From contig OX467084.1 of the NCBI GenBank assembly GCA_950106755.1, positions 30,445,213 through 30,509,212 of the forward strand: a stretch of DNA of 64,000 bases. The letters are read 5' to 3'. The DNA comes from Climacium dendroides (Eukaryota; Streptophyta; Bryopsida; Hypnales; Climaciaceae). The notes beneath the pieces were generated by a model that saw only the letters and a program-made list of their open reading frames with translations, did not search any database and was not told the origin of the DNA. Every line of letters begins with the position of its first letter. Within the stretch, counting starts at the first letter, position 1. The position numbers and the translations under genes were made by a program. This document shows, piece by piece, positions 11,501 through 22,784 of the stretch.

Positions 11501-13320
11501 GGTATAAGTCTATTAGTAAATTATCCCTTGAAATTTCAACTGTATATTTTGTTTGGTGCTAAATAGTACTCCCTTCATCCCATAATGATCTTCTTGTTGG
11601 CCTTGTTTTCCTACCCCAAAACAATCTTCTTGTTGTACTATGTGATGTTGAAATTGATCAAATTTGGCTTGTGTTGGTTCTTTGGGACTAGAAAAACAAT
11701 TTCAAGTACTAGTTTCCCATCTATTTATGTAATCATCAAATAAAAGACAAATAAAATGATTGAAGGTATCAATCAATTTGGTTTTATTTTATTTTTTTCA
11801 ATTCTTTCAGTATTCTTCAATTGAAGTAAATGAAGATTTGGAAGACAAAACAAAGTTCTATTCATGTTTTTAGGCATATACTAAATGCCCACAAAAATGA
11901 CAACCAAACACTCAACAATTAAGTGCACACTAGGTTTCTCTACATATGCCTTAGAAATTCAACTTTTCTATATTCAAACATTGCATTTTCAAAAGGGTTC
12001 TTAAACTCAAACTATCTAAGATGTGAAGAGATGACCAAAACCTACTTCTTATGCAAAAGAAATCTTCAAACAATTATTTTTAGCCTTCATTCAAGACATT
12101 TTGTCCTATAGACATATCATTTTGGAAAGGTAGTATTAAAACCCTCCAAATTCGCAATTGTGACTTAAAGTTGGAGGTTATTTATAGATAGATAGTAAAT
12201 ATTTTTATGAATAAAACAAGATGTGCGAGCCGTAGAGAATCACCTAAAAATCATGTATTGAAGAAAGTATTCTAGGAGTAAATAAAAAAAAAAACAAGAA
12301 GCCCAATATTGAATTTTCTATCATGAGATAGATTACTCTTCCTAGTCCAGTTGTTGAAGTTTTTGTCTTTGGATTCTCAACTCAATTTCCCATCTCAAAG
12401 ATTTAAAGCTCAAAACTCTATAGTGCAAAAAATTAAAGTTAAGAAGATTCAAAGTAAAAAAATCTTGTCCCGCGATTTGATGAAGAACTTGTTTTCTTCA
12501 CTCTAAACCCAAATATTTTGCAATCTATGCGGTCAAAAAATCTGAAATTTTTTCCACACATTTCTATACTAGTTAGATGCAAGATCCTATGGTTAGATGT
12601 GTGAAAAAAATAGTTTTCAAATTTTTTAATTATTTGCTATAGAAATAGTAGGTTTGAGTGTTTTTTGGCAAAAAGAATGCCTTGGTCCCTTAGGGGTTAA
12701 TTAGTTTTTAGTATTTCACCCTTTCACTCTTACTAATTTTGTACCTTTGAATATGTTGAATTTTTTTTTTCCGAAATTTAATTAAAATGAAGAAATATTC
12801 ATTTTACTAATTTTGGTTCATATCGAACATTTTATAGATCATATCTTTGTCACTTAATGAGTTAATTTTTCACATGAAAGACGTGCATATGGATGTCTTT
12901 TACATATCTATGCAATCAAATCAAATAAATTCATCACCAATATTTTCAATTACATTTCTATGTAATTCATGACAATTGACTATACAAATTCATCAAAAAT
13001 GGAAATCTAGTTTTTCAAAGTTGAATTAAAATAATTCTAATGAAGCCAATACCAAAATTAAACTTTGAAATTAAACTTGAGCATCCAAAGCAAATTTGTT
13101 TAATTTGAAATCTTTCTTGACTCATTCCAATCAAATTGTCTCCTAAATTGAGATCCACATGATTCAACCATACCAATTGCTAGTGGACACAAGTCTTGAA
13201 GTAGGAGGGAAAGACATGTCCTTTGACAGTAGAATAGATTATTGGTCAAACATGGATTTTTTTTTGAAAAGGAGATGCCATATTTAGGGCGCTTGGGCAC
13301 TCAAGGATTAACTCGTAAAT
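11501..13320. other. AT-rich repeat debris
   Basis: No gene is seen. About 12360-12697 resembles the right half of the 3800-5704 element and ends GGTCCCTTAGGGG|TTAA. Around 13290-13311 is another TTAA-family right end (GGGCACTCAAGGA|TTAA). The rest has no recognisable structure. Confidence 0.45.
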
Positions 13321-13329
13321 ATCTAAGGA

Positions 13330-13860
13330 ACCCAAAGTCCCAACATTACTTTGAAGTTAAATAAAATCCAACCAAGTTGCTATTGATAGTTGTTAATTTT
13401 TTTGGAAAATCACTTTGAAGTCTACTTTTAGCATCAAAAATTTGATTTTTAAAATGGCTTGATTACAATTTTTCTAATCCAAATTTTGTGAAAGATATTG
13501 CAATCTTGACTTCTTGTAGTGTTTAGGGCTCTTGGAAATGAGCCTTAAATACACTAGACCTTGAAGAAAAAATTACATTAGAAATTCATTTAAAAAAATA
13601 TAGAATAAATTTTAAGAGTTGCAAAATTGATCAAGGTTGTGCATGTTGGCTCTATAACCTTATTTTTCGGGGTGTGAAATTTTTAGATTTCACATGTGAA
13701 AAAGGTTTGAAAGTTTTTAAAATCTTAACAATCTCATGATCAAACATTGTAAATTTTCAATCCATATGTTATATTGTTATCTAAATGTTGTCTTTTTGTT
13801 CAATTTAGAGCAAATTCCGAGAAGCTGTAAACAATCCTTAGACATTTATGGTTTAATTAT
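13330..13860. repeat. Fragment of the TTAA family, uninterrupted version of 52014-52988
   Basis: Collinear with the element at 52015-52988: shared order of TTGAAGTTAAAT, TTTAGCATCAAAAATT, GCAATCTTGACTT, CTCATGATCAAACATT and GAGAAGCT near the end. At about 13535 it reads GGGCTCTTGG, where the other copy has a 329-bp insertion between GGCT and GCTCTTG. It therefore supplies the empty site. Confidence 0.65.
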
Positions 13861-16440
13861 GTGAGATATTAAATGAAAAATTTATTTTTATTTATACAAA
13901 AATTTTAAATGATACAAGTTAAAATTATTGATAGGCCCTACTATGTCGCTTTCCAAGAGTCCAAAATCCCCCCAAATCACCATTATCTCCCAATCCAACA
14001 ACCTACCCTCCAAACATGTACTGCCCTCCAAACATGTACTAGAGAACTACATATAAATCTCTTAGTTCAACTAGATATTCTTGCCTAAGCCTAGATTTCC
14101 ATAGCTTTTATGCCTGTATAGAAAACGAAGCCATACTTCGTGTTAGTCCACCAGTGACAAGAGTTTAAGTGATTCTACATGGCTGCCATGTTTTTTAGTT
14201 TTTTCTGTGTGGTCTCTAGGGATTCAGATGAGGGTTCAATTCTAATTTGCAAAGAACTAGGCGTCTCAGTGTATATTTATTTGCAGTGCTTAGAGGAAGA
14301 TGCTTCAATTTGCGAGAGGGAAGATCCATGACTCACAAAACAAGGTATTAATTTCCATCTCCAAATGAAGGCAACTAATAAAAAATCTCTGCAATTTGCA
14401 ACTTTTTTTTGCTCATGATACTTACTCGTCATGGATTGGAGAGGAGGTGTACAGTATTAGACTAGTTAGAACCGCTCCTTAAAAGAATTATAATGTTGTT
14501 TTGGAAACTTTACATAGTGGTGTAAAAACTTTTCATGCCCTAAAAGAATCCAATGTTCATTACTATACTCATTTTTTCATGTGATTACTCACACGGCGGC
14601 AACCAATCTGATTTTCCAAGTAAGCTTAGTGCATAGTTGAGTATACTAATTGGTTTGGAGCTTTGCAAATTTTGCAAATTCCGTCACGGTCTCCGCTCTG
14701 CGATTTGTCCCGTTTCTTGTGAAAGATTTGGATTTGGATGTGCGCTTGGCGTGAGAAGTGTGGATCTACTTCGTTTCTGTTGTACTGGTGGGTTTTCAGA
14801 GATTCCATCTATAATCCCTAATTTTTACGGTAACCTCTTTATTGAACAGAGTCACTAACACCTGGGGCTCATAAGATTAGATTGCGTGTTTGGTTTTGTA
14901 GTTATCCTTGTTTTAGAATTTCATAGTTGAGGGGGAAACTAGGTATTTTGTTTGAATTGATCTTGAAACTGTCAATATGGACCATGGCTATTTTGGTATG
15001 TTGAGCTTCAAGAGTTACCAATTGATAGTCCTTGGGTGTGTCCCTTTGGTAGAGCTCCAAGCGTACAAAATTTTTAGAAGTAACATTCTTGTTCGTTGGA
15101 GATTTTTCTAAAGATAATCATATGTTATGTAGTTCTTTTCAATTTTTATGGTCCTTGCATGCTCTGACTTTGAGAATGCATGGGGATCATTGTTCCCCGA
15201 GATGTAGGACTAGTCTCCAAGTAGCACCTCCAGCATCACAGACAGCATCACGCAACTTGCCAATTCTAATTCTAGGTCAACAAATTCTAGGTCAACAAAT
15301 TCCAATACAGTTAATTAAAAGTTGCATATTGCAACTAATAAACAGCCTAATCCTTCAACCACCAAATAGAGAAATAATCTTCAATTCTTGAGTTTTTTTA
15401 TTTTGCTCAGATTTGTAGAGTCACATGATGGTGAACCTTTTTTAATTTTTCTAGATCTTCTATGCATCAAGTTTTGATTATGCCTTTTCATGATTATGGG
15501 TTTGACAGGGGAGAATGATGTTTGTTTTCTATCTTAGGTCTGGGTCAGATTTGTGTATTAGTGTATATGAATACATATTTAGGAGTGACTGACGAGCTTT
15601 GACATTTGTTGTGGAATTGGCAGCTAGATCATTTTGACCAAGACCAGAATATATTGCAATAGATACTAACATAGCTTTCCAAAGTTGGCAAGGGTGCAAA
15701 AGAGGATGATTTTTTTCTCTAGATTGATTGACAGAGCTTTCTTTTTGCAGAAGGAATGCAAAGGCATACATACATTACGTTGCTGTTGTTTTTCATGTAC
15801 AAACAGCCGACTATTTTCGAGAGCTTTGTTTCGGTGAGTTGTGAGCATTATCAAAGGTAGTTGACCTTCGACGCCTTTGTTTTTCTTTTTTTCTTTTTGA
15901 AGTTCAAGGATTGTTGATTCGCTTTGTGGGTGATTTTTTTGAACATGTGTTTTAGTCTATTGCAAATTTCGATTCATTCTTTGGGTTGAATTCCTTATTA
16001 ATTGGTACAGTTGCTTCAATTAATTTGAAGCTTTGTTTCTATTTTTTCAATATTTTATTTTAAATAACTATTAATAGAATGAAAAGTAGCACTGTTGAAG
16101 TGCCTTGGAATATTTTTTTAGTTTCTTTGAGTGTTTTAGCGGGGTATTATTTGTGTTAAGTCATAGACTGCAGGGCAGCGGTAATGTTGGTCGAAGTAGT
16201 GCAACTCTTCATAAGAAAGTGATGTCCAATTTTTCCTTCTTTTTCTTATATTTAAGTTTTTCTAAAGATGGCAAAGGTTTTTGTTTGTTTCATGAGTTTA
16301 TTTTTGAAGTGACAAAATTGGTTGTTCACCTTGAACAAGTGCTTGTGTTTATATGCTCTTTTTATTTAAGAACTCATGATTGATTGTTGAATTCTTTTTT
16401 GCTACAACATTGTGGCATGATTGTTGAATTTTTTTCTTAA
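13860..16440. other. No assignable gene; possible upstream part of the zinc-ribbon ORF
   Basis: Slightly less AT-rich than its surroundings, with several open frames of 60-100 codons and potential splice sites, but no domain, signal peptide or convincing exon chain. A short direct repeat, AATTCTAGGTCAACAA, sits at about 15270-15300. Upstream exons of the ORF at 16473 could lie here but cannot be defined from sequence alone. Confidence 0.35.
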
Positions 16441-16472
16441 GAGGTCCTCATTGTTTTTCCCTTTGTTCTATC

Positions 16473-16955
16473 ATGTTAGGATTTTGTGATAATTGTGGGC
16501 AATGTTTTCCCAAAGCTACGTCAAAGTTTTGCTCTGCTTGTGGCCAGCATAGAGCTCCTCAGATGGCATCTGCTTTGATCGAAGTTCATGCAAATGAAAT
16601 TCCACAGCATGATGATATTAGAGAGCAAGAAACCATAGTTCTTTGGAATGTGCCGGAGTACACAAGTGAAAAACCTATCACATTGTATGATAGAGTGTAC
16701 GGAATAAAACCACATGGTGTTGGAAGCAATGTTTTGTGGAGAAAGGTTTTTTTGAAAAGTCACACAGAGTATCATCGCCAATACAAGAAAATGCATAAAA
16801 ATTATTGCATTGTGTGGGAGTGGTTTTTACCAGGTACAAATGATTTTGTAGATAGAGTATTGAAATGCACTTCCTTACGTTGGAATAAATCTTTAAAGAA
16901 GGAAATTGCAAAATATTGTGATGAGAAGCAAAAATTTGGCACTAAAAAGATTTGA
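16473..16955 (+). CDS. Hypothetical protein with N-terminal C4 zinc ribbon (exon or relic)
   Basis: An open frame of about 160 codons starts with a clear four-cysteine zinc-ribbon pattern: C-x2-C-G at FCDNCGQCF, then F-C-x2-C-G at FCSACGQHR. The rest (YDRVYGIKPHG, then WEWFLPGTNDFV and a lysine-rich end) matches nothing I recognise. A TTAG|GATTTTG acceptor overlaps the first codons, so this is probably an internal exon, with the Met drawn from a splice site. An adjacent frame (about 16960-17143, LSLKWKTSDIVRHV then a basic run) may be its continuation after a frameshift or intron. It lies inside the 18.6-kb insertion upstream of the TFCD relic. Role unknown; zinc binding is likely if it is translated. 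Confidence 0.4.
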   Translation: MLGFCDNCGQCFPKATSKFCSACGQHRAPQMASALIEVHANEIPQHDDIREQETIVLWNVPEYTSEKPITLYDRVYGIKPHGVGSNVLWRKVFLKSHTEYHRQYKKMHKNYCIVWEWFLPGTNDFVDRVLKCTSLRWNKSLKKEIAKYCDEKQKFGTKKI

Positions 16956-18560
16956 TCAAAACATTGGAATTCCCAAAAGAGGGATTGTCTTTGAAATGGA
17001 AAACTAGTGATATTGTAAGGCACGTGTCCACCATCAAGAAGTATAGAAGAAGTTCAAAAAGCATGAAGTCTCAAATTTCTGTGGACCAAGTCCAAGTCCC
17101 TGTAGATAACCAAATCGGAATTATTTTTCAAGTCAAGAGTTGATGTCATGGTTTGGTGAATGTCCAAAATTGTGAGGTAAGTTTGATTTGGTAAGTAGTG
17201 AATTTAGAGTTAAATGTTTGATCAGTCGAATTGGATGAATGCTAGCGGGTTGAGTGAAATTGGTATCGTTGTTGGTGTTGTTTCAAATCCAAATTGGAGG
17301 TTGTTGTCAGTTGGTTGTCTTCTCCAAGTAGTAACCGTCTTTGTGAGTCCTATTAGGTCCCAAATTGTGTTCATTCTTCTTTATCCACAGCGAGTGAAGC
17401 TAGTGCGAGTCCCAGTCGGTCAAGCTGTGTATTTTATTTTGTTGTGTGATTTCCCAGTTGGGAAGTGTGTTGTGGTTGATCCAGGGTCGGATCGGTTTGA
17501 GTGTGTCTATATCCCAGTTGGGATGTGTGTGTGCCAGTGCATGGCGGTGTGTGTGATGTGCAAATGAAGTGAGAGAAAATTATCCAAGTTAGGAGATAAT
17601 TGAAGAAGGATGTTAATTGTTGAATTTAAGAAAGTTTGTGCTGAAAGATGAAAAATAGTGATAGGAGCAATAATTTTAAATCAGGCTTAATTGAAGCTAT
17701 GAAGGATTATTAGAGCCTAGTTGGAATGTCGGGAGTGTTGAAAATTAGATTTCAATTAGGATAGCGATTAGAGTATAAAGGATGATTTGCAAGATAAGTT
17801 GTGAGAGTGTATTGAAAGATTAATTTGTGAAATTATTGTTGAATCTGTAACGGTGATTTAATGACCAATTCGGGATTTTAATAGAATTGTATTTCAACCA
17901 AATTGGTGTCGTGTGTATGTGCAATGTCATTGTAGTATTGTTTTTGGCTATGGATTTACAAATTGGATTATTGAACCTATTAGCATAGATTCCCTACTTG
18001 ACCATCTCCCTTGGAACGAACTTATTATACTAATGGAATAATTTCCGACTAGGTAATTATTTCTCCTTCAACAGTCCCATTGATGGAGATTACTAATTCT
18101 ATTTTGGAAGTTCCAATTGACACCTCCAAGCTTCCCTCTATCACCCTTGAGGTTTCAACAGTTGCCCCAGAGGTTGAAAGGATTGGTGCCATGATTAAGC
18201 AAGGAAAGCCACCAAGAACTCGAAAACCTTCTCGCAAAGTTGTGGAGCATGCAAGTTAATTTCTTGAATGACACATCCACTTACTAATCTCCCGAAGAGG
18301 TACTGTAACTTCCTCCAATTGTTTTTTTGAATTCACCCTGAACATACTTCTTATTATATACTTCATTGAACATTATCATTGCATTGCAAGACAATGTAAT
18401 AATGACCTATTACAATATCTAAGTACCCATCTGTCAAGAAAGTAGTTCGTCATGTACCATCGGAGCAAATTGGTTCGTCTAGTTTGTCATGTACCATTGA
18501 GGGAAGGAACTGGTTTGTTAAGTTGCTTCCTTATTTGATTGGATTTTACGTGTTAGGTGA
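16956..18560. other. Mostly non-coding; one basic open stretch
   Basis: About 17390-17545 has imperfect TCCCAGT(C/T)GG-type repeats inside an open frame, which I read as repeat rather than gene. On the plus strand at about 18045-18259 a frame of 60-odd codons without a Met ends GKPPRTRKPSRKVVEHAS then stop. It is basic and proline-rich, with no recognised family. Confidence 0.3.
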
Positions 18561-18564
18561 CTAG

Positions 18565-21050
18565 ACTCTCCACTACAATGTACAAAGGGGACCTCATAGT
18601 GTTGGATCCATGTTCGAGATGCTGCGGCATATGTGTGTTGGGCATTTGTGAGAGCGTATTCTAAAGCAATCATGAACCCTCATTTTCAAGCTTTGGCCCT
18701 TGCTTTTCTTACCACCACTTACTATGATCGTAAGGTATTTTACTCCTCTAGCAACCATCTTCTTCTCATATAAGTTTCTTTAGAAGCTATATGTGCTACA
18801 TGTGTTCCCTTTGAGTTCATCAAAGCACTCTTCTCATCTAGTTGCCGAATCTTGCACTGATAACATCGTTACCTGTAAGACAACACAGCTAGTGGATGCA
18901 TAAACTGCATATTTGAAGTTATGGGGAATTTCATTAAAATGGCGATATTCCATGTGCCATTTTCATAGTGTGCCGTTCCCACAATTCAGACCATGCGGTC
19001 TGAAATCTATTAATGTCCTAGATTTGTGAACTCTATACCACTATTAAATGTATTAAATCTAGGAAAGATGTAGATTTCAAACCAATCGGTTTTAAAAATC
19101 TATATATTTCCTAGATTTCAGATATTTAATAATGGTATAGATTTCAAAAATCTAGGACACCAATAGAGTTCAGACTGCACGGTCTAAACTGTGAAAATGC
19201 CAAAGTCACAAAATAATCACCATTTTAATGAAATTCCCCATAGTTACTGACAAAGACAAGAGCTGGCCCTATATAGGATCTTTGTTGCGTTCTCTAAAGG
19301 TATCTGTTATTGGTCTTGAACTTCTTACTTCATCAGGGCTTTTGTATGATGCTAAATTGAGATATATAGCAGTTGCAGGAGAGTAGCAACAACAAATTTT
19401 CAGGAAGGTGTGGAAAGACAAGGAAACTTCTTCCACAGAATAGGTATTGTCAATGTAGTGGATTATTTTTTACGAAGCAACTCTTTTCAAACTATTGGAC
19501 CCTTTATTGCTCAATTCGGTGAGTATCAACCTCATTTAATTGATGGTCTTTCTGAACACAAAAATTTGATAGTGGGTATAACTTTGTACTTCTTCTTTGG
19601 TATGTTGAATTTTAGGTCAATTTAAACATCTTTTTGTGCTGATTTTGCAAGATGGATCACTCACCACTACTGTCGATAATATTTATGGCATGGTGCTTTG
19701 ATATCATTTTGCTCCCTTAGCTGTCAATTATGCCGAGGGAGATTTGCCATCTCTCCTTTTTAGGTTAAAAAGAGATGTTTTACATACTCATTCAACTTTT
19801 TTCATTCATGCAGTTTGAATTATGTATCTCCTTATTGTTCTTTTCCGTATGTTTCCATTTAGAAAGACTTAATTCATTTTTTATGTTTTGACTTTGTTTT
19901 AGGATAGGTCACTACGTGAATTAGTAGCGAAGGCTCTTGTAGCACTTGTGAAATATGATCCAGAATATTTCCAGATGACTGTGTTGGGCATACTTTTGCC
20001 CTGGACCCTGTCACCTCAGCTCAGTCTTTGTCATGGTGTTGCACTTGCAACCACAGAAGTTATTTGAATAATACATGATTGTGGACATCAGTTAAAGCCA
20101 GGTGATGGACATAAGAGTTGAAGAATTGAAAATTCACAATTATTATCAATGGTTTCTGCCAAGAAATTTGTATGCCTTTGAAAGAGGTTCCTTAGTTGGC
20201 TTTGCAGTTGGTCGGGAACATACTGATTAATATGTACATGGGTCATTTAAAGTTTTGCTTTCTTAAACAACAAATCATGACCAACTGAAATTTGTTTTAT
20301 TATAATTGGGATGGACCAAACAACTAACAAAATTGAAATGAAAAATTTCCCAATATCTAACTATTGTAAGTATTTTGTTTCAGGTCTAGGTTTGAGGAAG
20401 TGTTGAGCTTGCCGTGGTAAATTGCACCCTTTGATTAGAATTTATAAAGCAAAATAGAATTCTCTTGTAAAAAATACATGTGTATATGAGATATTTTCTT
20501 GTCTTTTTTTGAATCTGACATGTCGTTTCATGCAACAGAAAGAGAGAAGGTCATTGCGGATGCAGTACCTACAATTGAGAAAGCTTGTCTTTACAAGGGG
20601 GAAGGTGGGGAGATAATGCAATATGTTGTTTCCCAGTTGATTGAATTTACTGCCAATGTTCGAATACCTCTATCTACCAAGAATCAAAAGACATTGCATG
20701 ACTCTCTTGATGAGAAATCGAGAATCTCAAGCATTCCAATTGTGATATTTATGTGAGTTTTGTTGCCCAACACATGGTTCATTCAAGCTTTGAAGTTATT
20801 TTTGAACTCAAGTTTTATATGTATATACTTGGAGGTTCTGACAGAGGATGTTTTCTTTCACGTTGATATTAAGCATTTAAGCTGGTCTTGTTTGTGGTGT
20901 ATTGCATAGATGTGCTTATTATGTTGCATTTCTCCCTCAGAGACTTTAAAGAATGGGGCTACCATATTGCAAAAGCTAAATAATCAAATTGCTCGAGGAA
21001 TTCCCATCATAGCTGCTGGAGTTGGAACTAGAATTTTTCACTTGTACCAT
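18565..21050 (+). pseudogene. TFCD: Tubulin-folding cofactor D, broken internal fragment with introns
   Basis: Five exon-like blocks match plant TFCD in order. 18565-18734 has YNVQRGPHSVGS, then DAAAYVCWAFVRAYS, then DRK. About 19379-19571 has NFQEGVERQGN then IGIVNVVDYF. 19903 to about 20110 has DRSLRELVAKALVALVKYDP. 20539-20756 has VPTIEKACLYKGEGGEIM and QLIEF. About 20940-21050 is weaker. TFCD is a HEAT/armadillo-repeat protein of over 1,100 residues that takes beta-tubulin from cofactor A for tubulin dimer assembly. Only a middle segment is present. A one-base loss near 18609 shifts frame within exon 1, exon 3 meets TGA at 20065, and a 321-bp element lies in the first intron. Retained introns show a DNA-level copy, not a retrocopy. 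It lies inside the 18.6-kb insertion, as if captured. Confidence 0.8.
18921..19241. mobile_element. 321-bp inverted-repeat element, AGTT duplication
   Basis: Starts ATGGGGAATTTCATT and ends AATGAAATTCCCCAT. Long inner inverted repeats make most of it palindromic (GACCATGCGGTCTGAAAT and related blocks). It is flanked by AGTT on both sides. A second copy in opposite orientation is at 46250-46568. No coding capacity. It sits within the intron between the first two TFCD exon blocks. Confidence 0.85.
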
Positions 21051-21147
21051 TGCTTTGCCAATAAAATAATTTTATTTGATCATTTTGTTTCCACTTCTTC
21101 ATTCTGAATGTTGTTCTTCTGTCAAAAGACTTCTGTCACATGATTTC

Positions 21148-21375
21148 ATCCCAAAAAATCCATCCAAAGTTTCATCCAAAAATCATCCAAATAATTCTCC
21201 AAAAATGTCACTTGCAAAAAACATCCAAAAAGTTTATCCAAAATTTTCATCTACAAAAAAACATCCAAATATCATCTATGCCATTTATCAATGAGAGTCA
21301 TCCAATGTTGATTGTATTGTCATTCGTAAATCAAATTTTCATTCAAATTTTATTTTCTTATTCATCCAAAATTCA
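21148..21375 (+). repeat. ATCCAAA motif cluster near the right end of the 18.6-kb insertion
   Basis: Seven ATCCAAA heptamers plus one ATCCAAT, mostly in CATCCAAA context, occur irregularly spaced in about 225 bp, ending within 30 bp of the insertion boundary. CACTA transposons carry clustered subterminal motifs bound by their regulatory protein; that role here is inference. Open frames through it are low complexity and not proposed as genes. Confidence 0.5.
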
Positions 21376-21403
21376 TCATTTCATTTAGTCAGAGCCCCTG
21401 GTG

Positions 21404-22342
21404 TTTTGGATAGCAACACAATTAGTTCTATAGACTGATGCCTACACTTCATTATTAGTTCCCAATTATGTCAGTCTCAATGATACAAATTCTTTGATCA
21501 CTTTATGATTACCAACTCAGACTGAGTTTAGCTATCCAGGCTTCAGAAATTAAGGAACTAAAAACAAAATAATCTTATTAATCCAGAAAAAACATCAACT
21601 GCTAAAAATATTTCAGAACTATATCACAGTAACAGCAGGTCCATTTTTCAATATATATCAAAGTACTATGCACAGGTTAATTAACTTCGATCTTAACCCA
21701 TTAAGGACCAGGTCGATGACAAGAAATGAAAAATTGGTTGAAACGAACATGTTTTCATTAATAGCCAAACTGGATACTAATGAAAACATGTCAGTTTCAG
21801 CAACTTTTTCACTCCATTCATCGACCTAGTCCTTAATGAGTTAAACTGCAGTGAGCCCACGGCATACAATCGAATTACAGTATAAGACATTAATTACTCG
21901 GACTGTAGTACTTACAAGTCCGAACTTGGGCTTTGACTATTCACGACAGTCTCAAAAAGGATTAAGACAAAGTTTGTTTCAATCCTTTGTTTCCCCATTT
22001 CCTTCGTTCCATGCGACATTCAGAGGATACATTGACAAATCACAAACTCTACAAAGCAAGTAGTTAACGGCTTGGTCATGCATGTTATCTCACTTACTAG
22101 ACTAATTCGAACATAATTAACAAGACGAGCTCCCTAAAGTTTCTTTAATTAATGAACCATTGGTTTTAATAACTATACTAGGTCCTCCACATATTCCCAA
22201 ATTCGTTATGTTGTGGTACATATTCCAGCCAGTACGTTACATACGTACATCGATATGCATTATCCCGACTAGCCTACAGTTTCCATGCCCAGCATCGCTC
22301 GCACTCCATCGACACACGACAACATGCTCCACCCTTCCTCAA
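21404..22342. repeat. Segmental duplication block B, left copy
   Basis: Matches 46728 to about 47680. It starts TTTTGGATAGCAACAC and ends in the last codons of the 709-aa gene, where homology stops at about 22342. Relative to the right copy it contains a 144-bp TTAA element and lacks the 142-bp element found at 46810. Confidence 0.9.
21697..21840. mobile_element. 144-bp TTAA miniature element with proven empty site
   Basis: The sequence runs TTAA|CCCATTAAGGACCAGGTCG ... CGACCTAGTCCTTAATGAG|TTAA. The duplicate locus reads CGATCTTAAACTACAG at 47180-47195, with one TTAA and no element. Both the ends and the 4-bp TTAA duplication are therefore fixed by comparison. The ends (TTAA, then CCC) resemble piggyBac-type elements. 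A central AAAACATG...CATGTTTT inverted repeat adds to the hairpin. Confidence 0.9.
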
Positions 22343-22343
22343 C
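22269..22343 (-). pseudogene. Truncated 3' end of the 709-aa gene paralogue
   Basis: The minus strand reads EEGWSMLSCVDGVRAMLG then METVG and stop. This equals the C-terminus of the intact gene at 47607-50388 except for one P-to-S change. Homology ends at about 22342 and unrelated repeat sequence follows, so only about 25 codons were duplicated. This suggests the right-hand locus was the source of the duplication. Confidence 0.88.
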
Positions 22344-22631
22344 ATTCATGCACGTAATGAATAGAAAACATCACATTAGCACATATCACATATTCATAAT
22401 TCTATTTTCATCCACAATTTGGCAATTTTATTCAAGATTTTTTTAAAATTTGAAGTTGTTTGGCGATTTATAGGGGGATTTTATGGTTTTTTTTTTTTCT
22501 ATAAGCGTAGTGCCAGGCCAAAAAATTTGGTGCAATTTTGCACCAAATGGCCAAATAAACATTGACCCAAGCATTGACTAGTGCCACCATTGCCGCAAAT
22601 TCTTCACTTTGGGCCTATATAATGTATAGGG

Positions 22632-22784
22632 CATGGTTGTCATACTGGACAAGTTACTATTTATTTTTCGTCCTATAGGATGAGTTACTATTCATCAAAT
22701 GTACTTGAGAGGTACATTTGATGAATAGTAACTCGTCCTACAGGACAAAAAATGAATAGTAACTTGTCTAGTATGACAACCATG
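22632..22784. mobile_element. 153-bp near-perfect palindrome, copy 1
   Basis: Starts CATGGTTGTCATACTGGAC, ends with its complement, and has a short GTACTTGAGAGGTAC centre. Flanked by a perfect 8-bp duplication, GTATAGGG. Each arm contains two copies of GTTACTATT(C/T)AT and a TCCTATAGGA-type inner palindrome. No coding content. The 8-bp duplication fits hAT-type transposition. Confidence 0.9.

Larger units (their letters stand above)
2771..21403. mobile_element. 18.6-kb insertion with TTT duplication, CAC...GTG ends
   Basis: The duplicate locus reads CAAACTTTTGGATAGC without interruption at 46727. Here CAAACTTT is followed by CACAGGGAAC..., and 18.6 kb later ...CCCCTGGTG is followed by TTTTGGATAGC. 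This fits a single insertion with a 3-bp TTT duplication and CAC/GTG termini, as in the CACTA group. The ends match only imperfectly (CAC-AGGG against CACCAGGGG). Near the right end lies a cluster of ATCCAAA repeats that could be subterminal motifs. No transposase is seen inside. It may be a composite built by several insertions, or the right copy may have suffered a deletion. Confidence 0.5.

Noticed and set aside
17214..17567. 117-codon hydrophobic frame with PVG repeats
   Set aside because: It follows imperfect TCCCAGTTGGG-type DNA repeats and starts at a non-ATG codon; no family or signal peptide.
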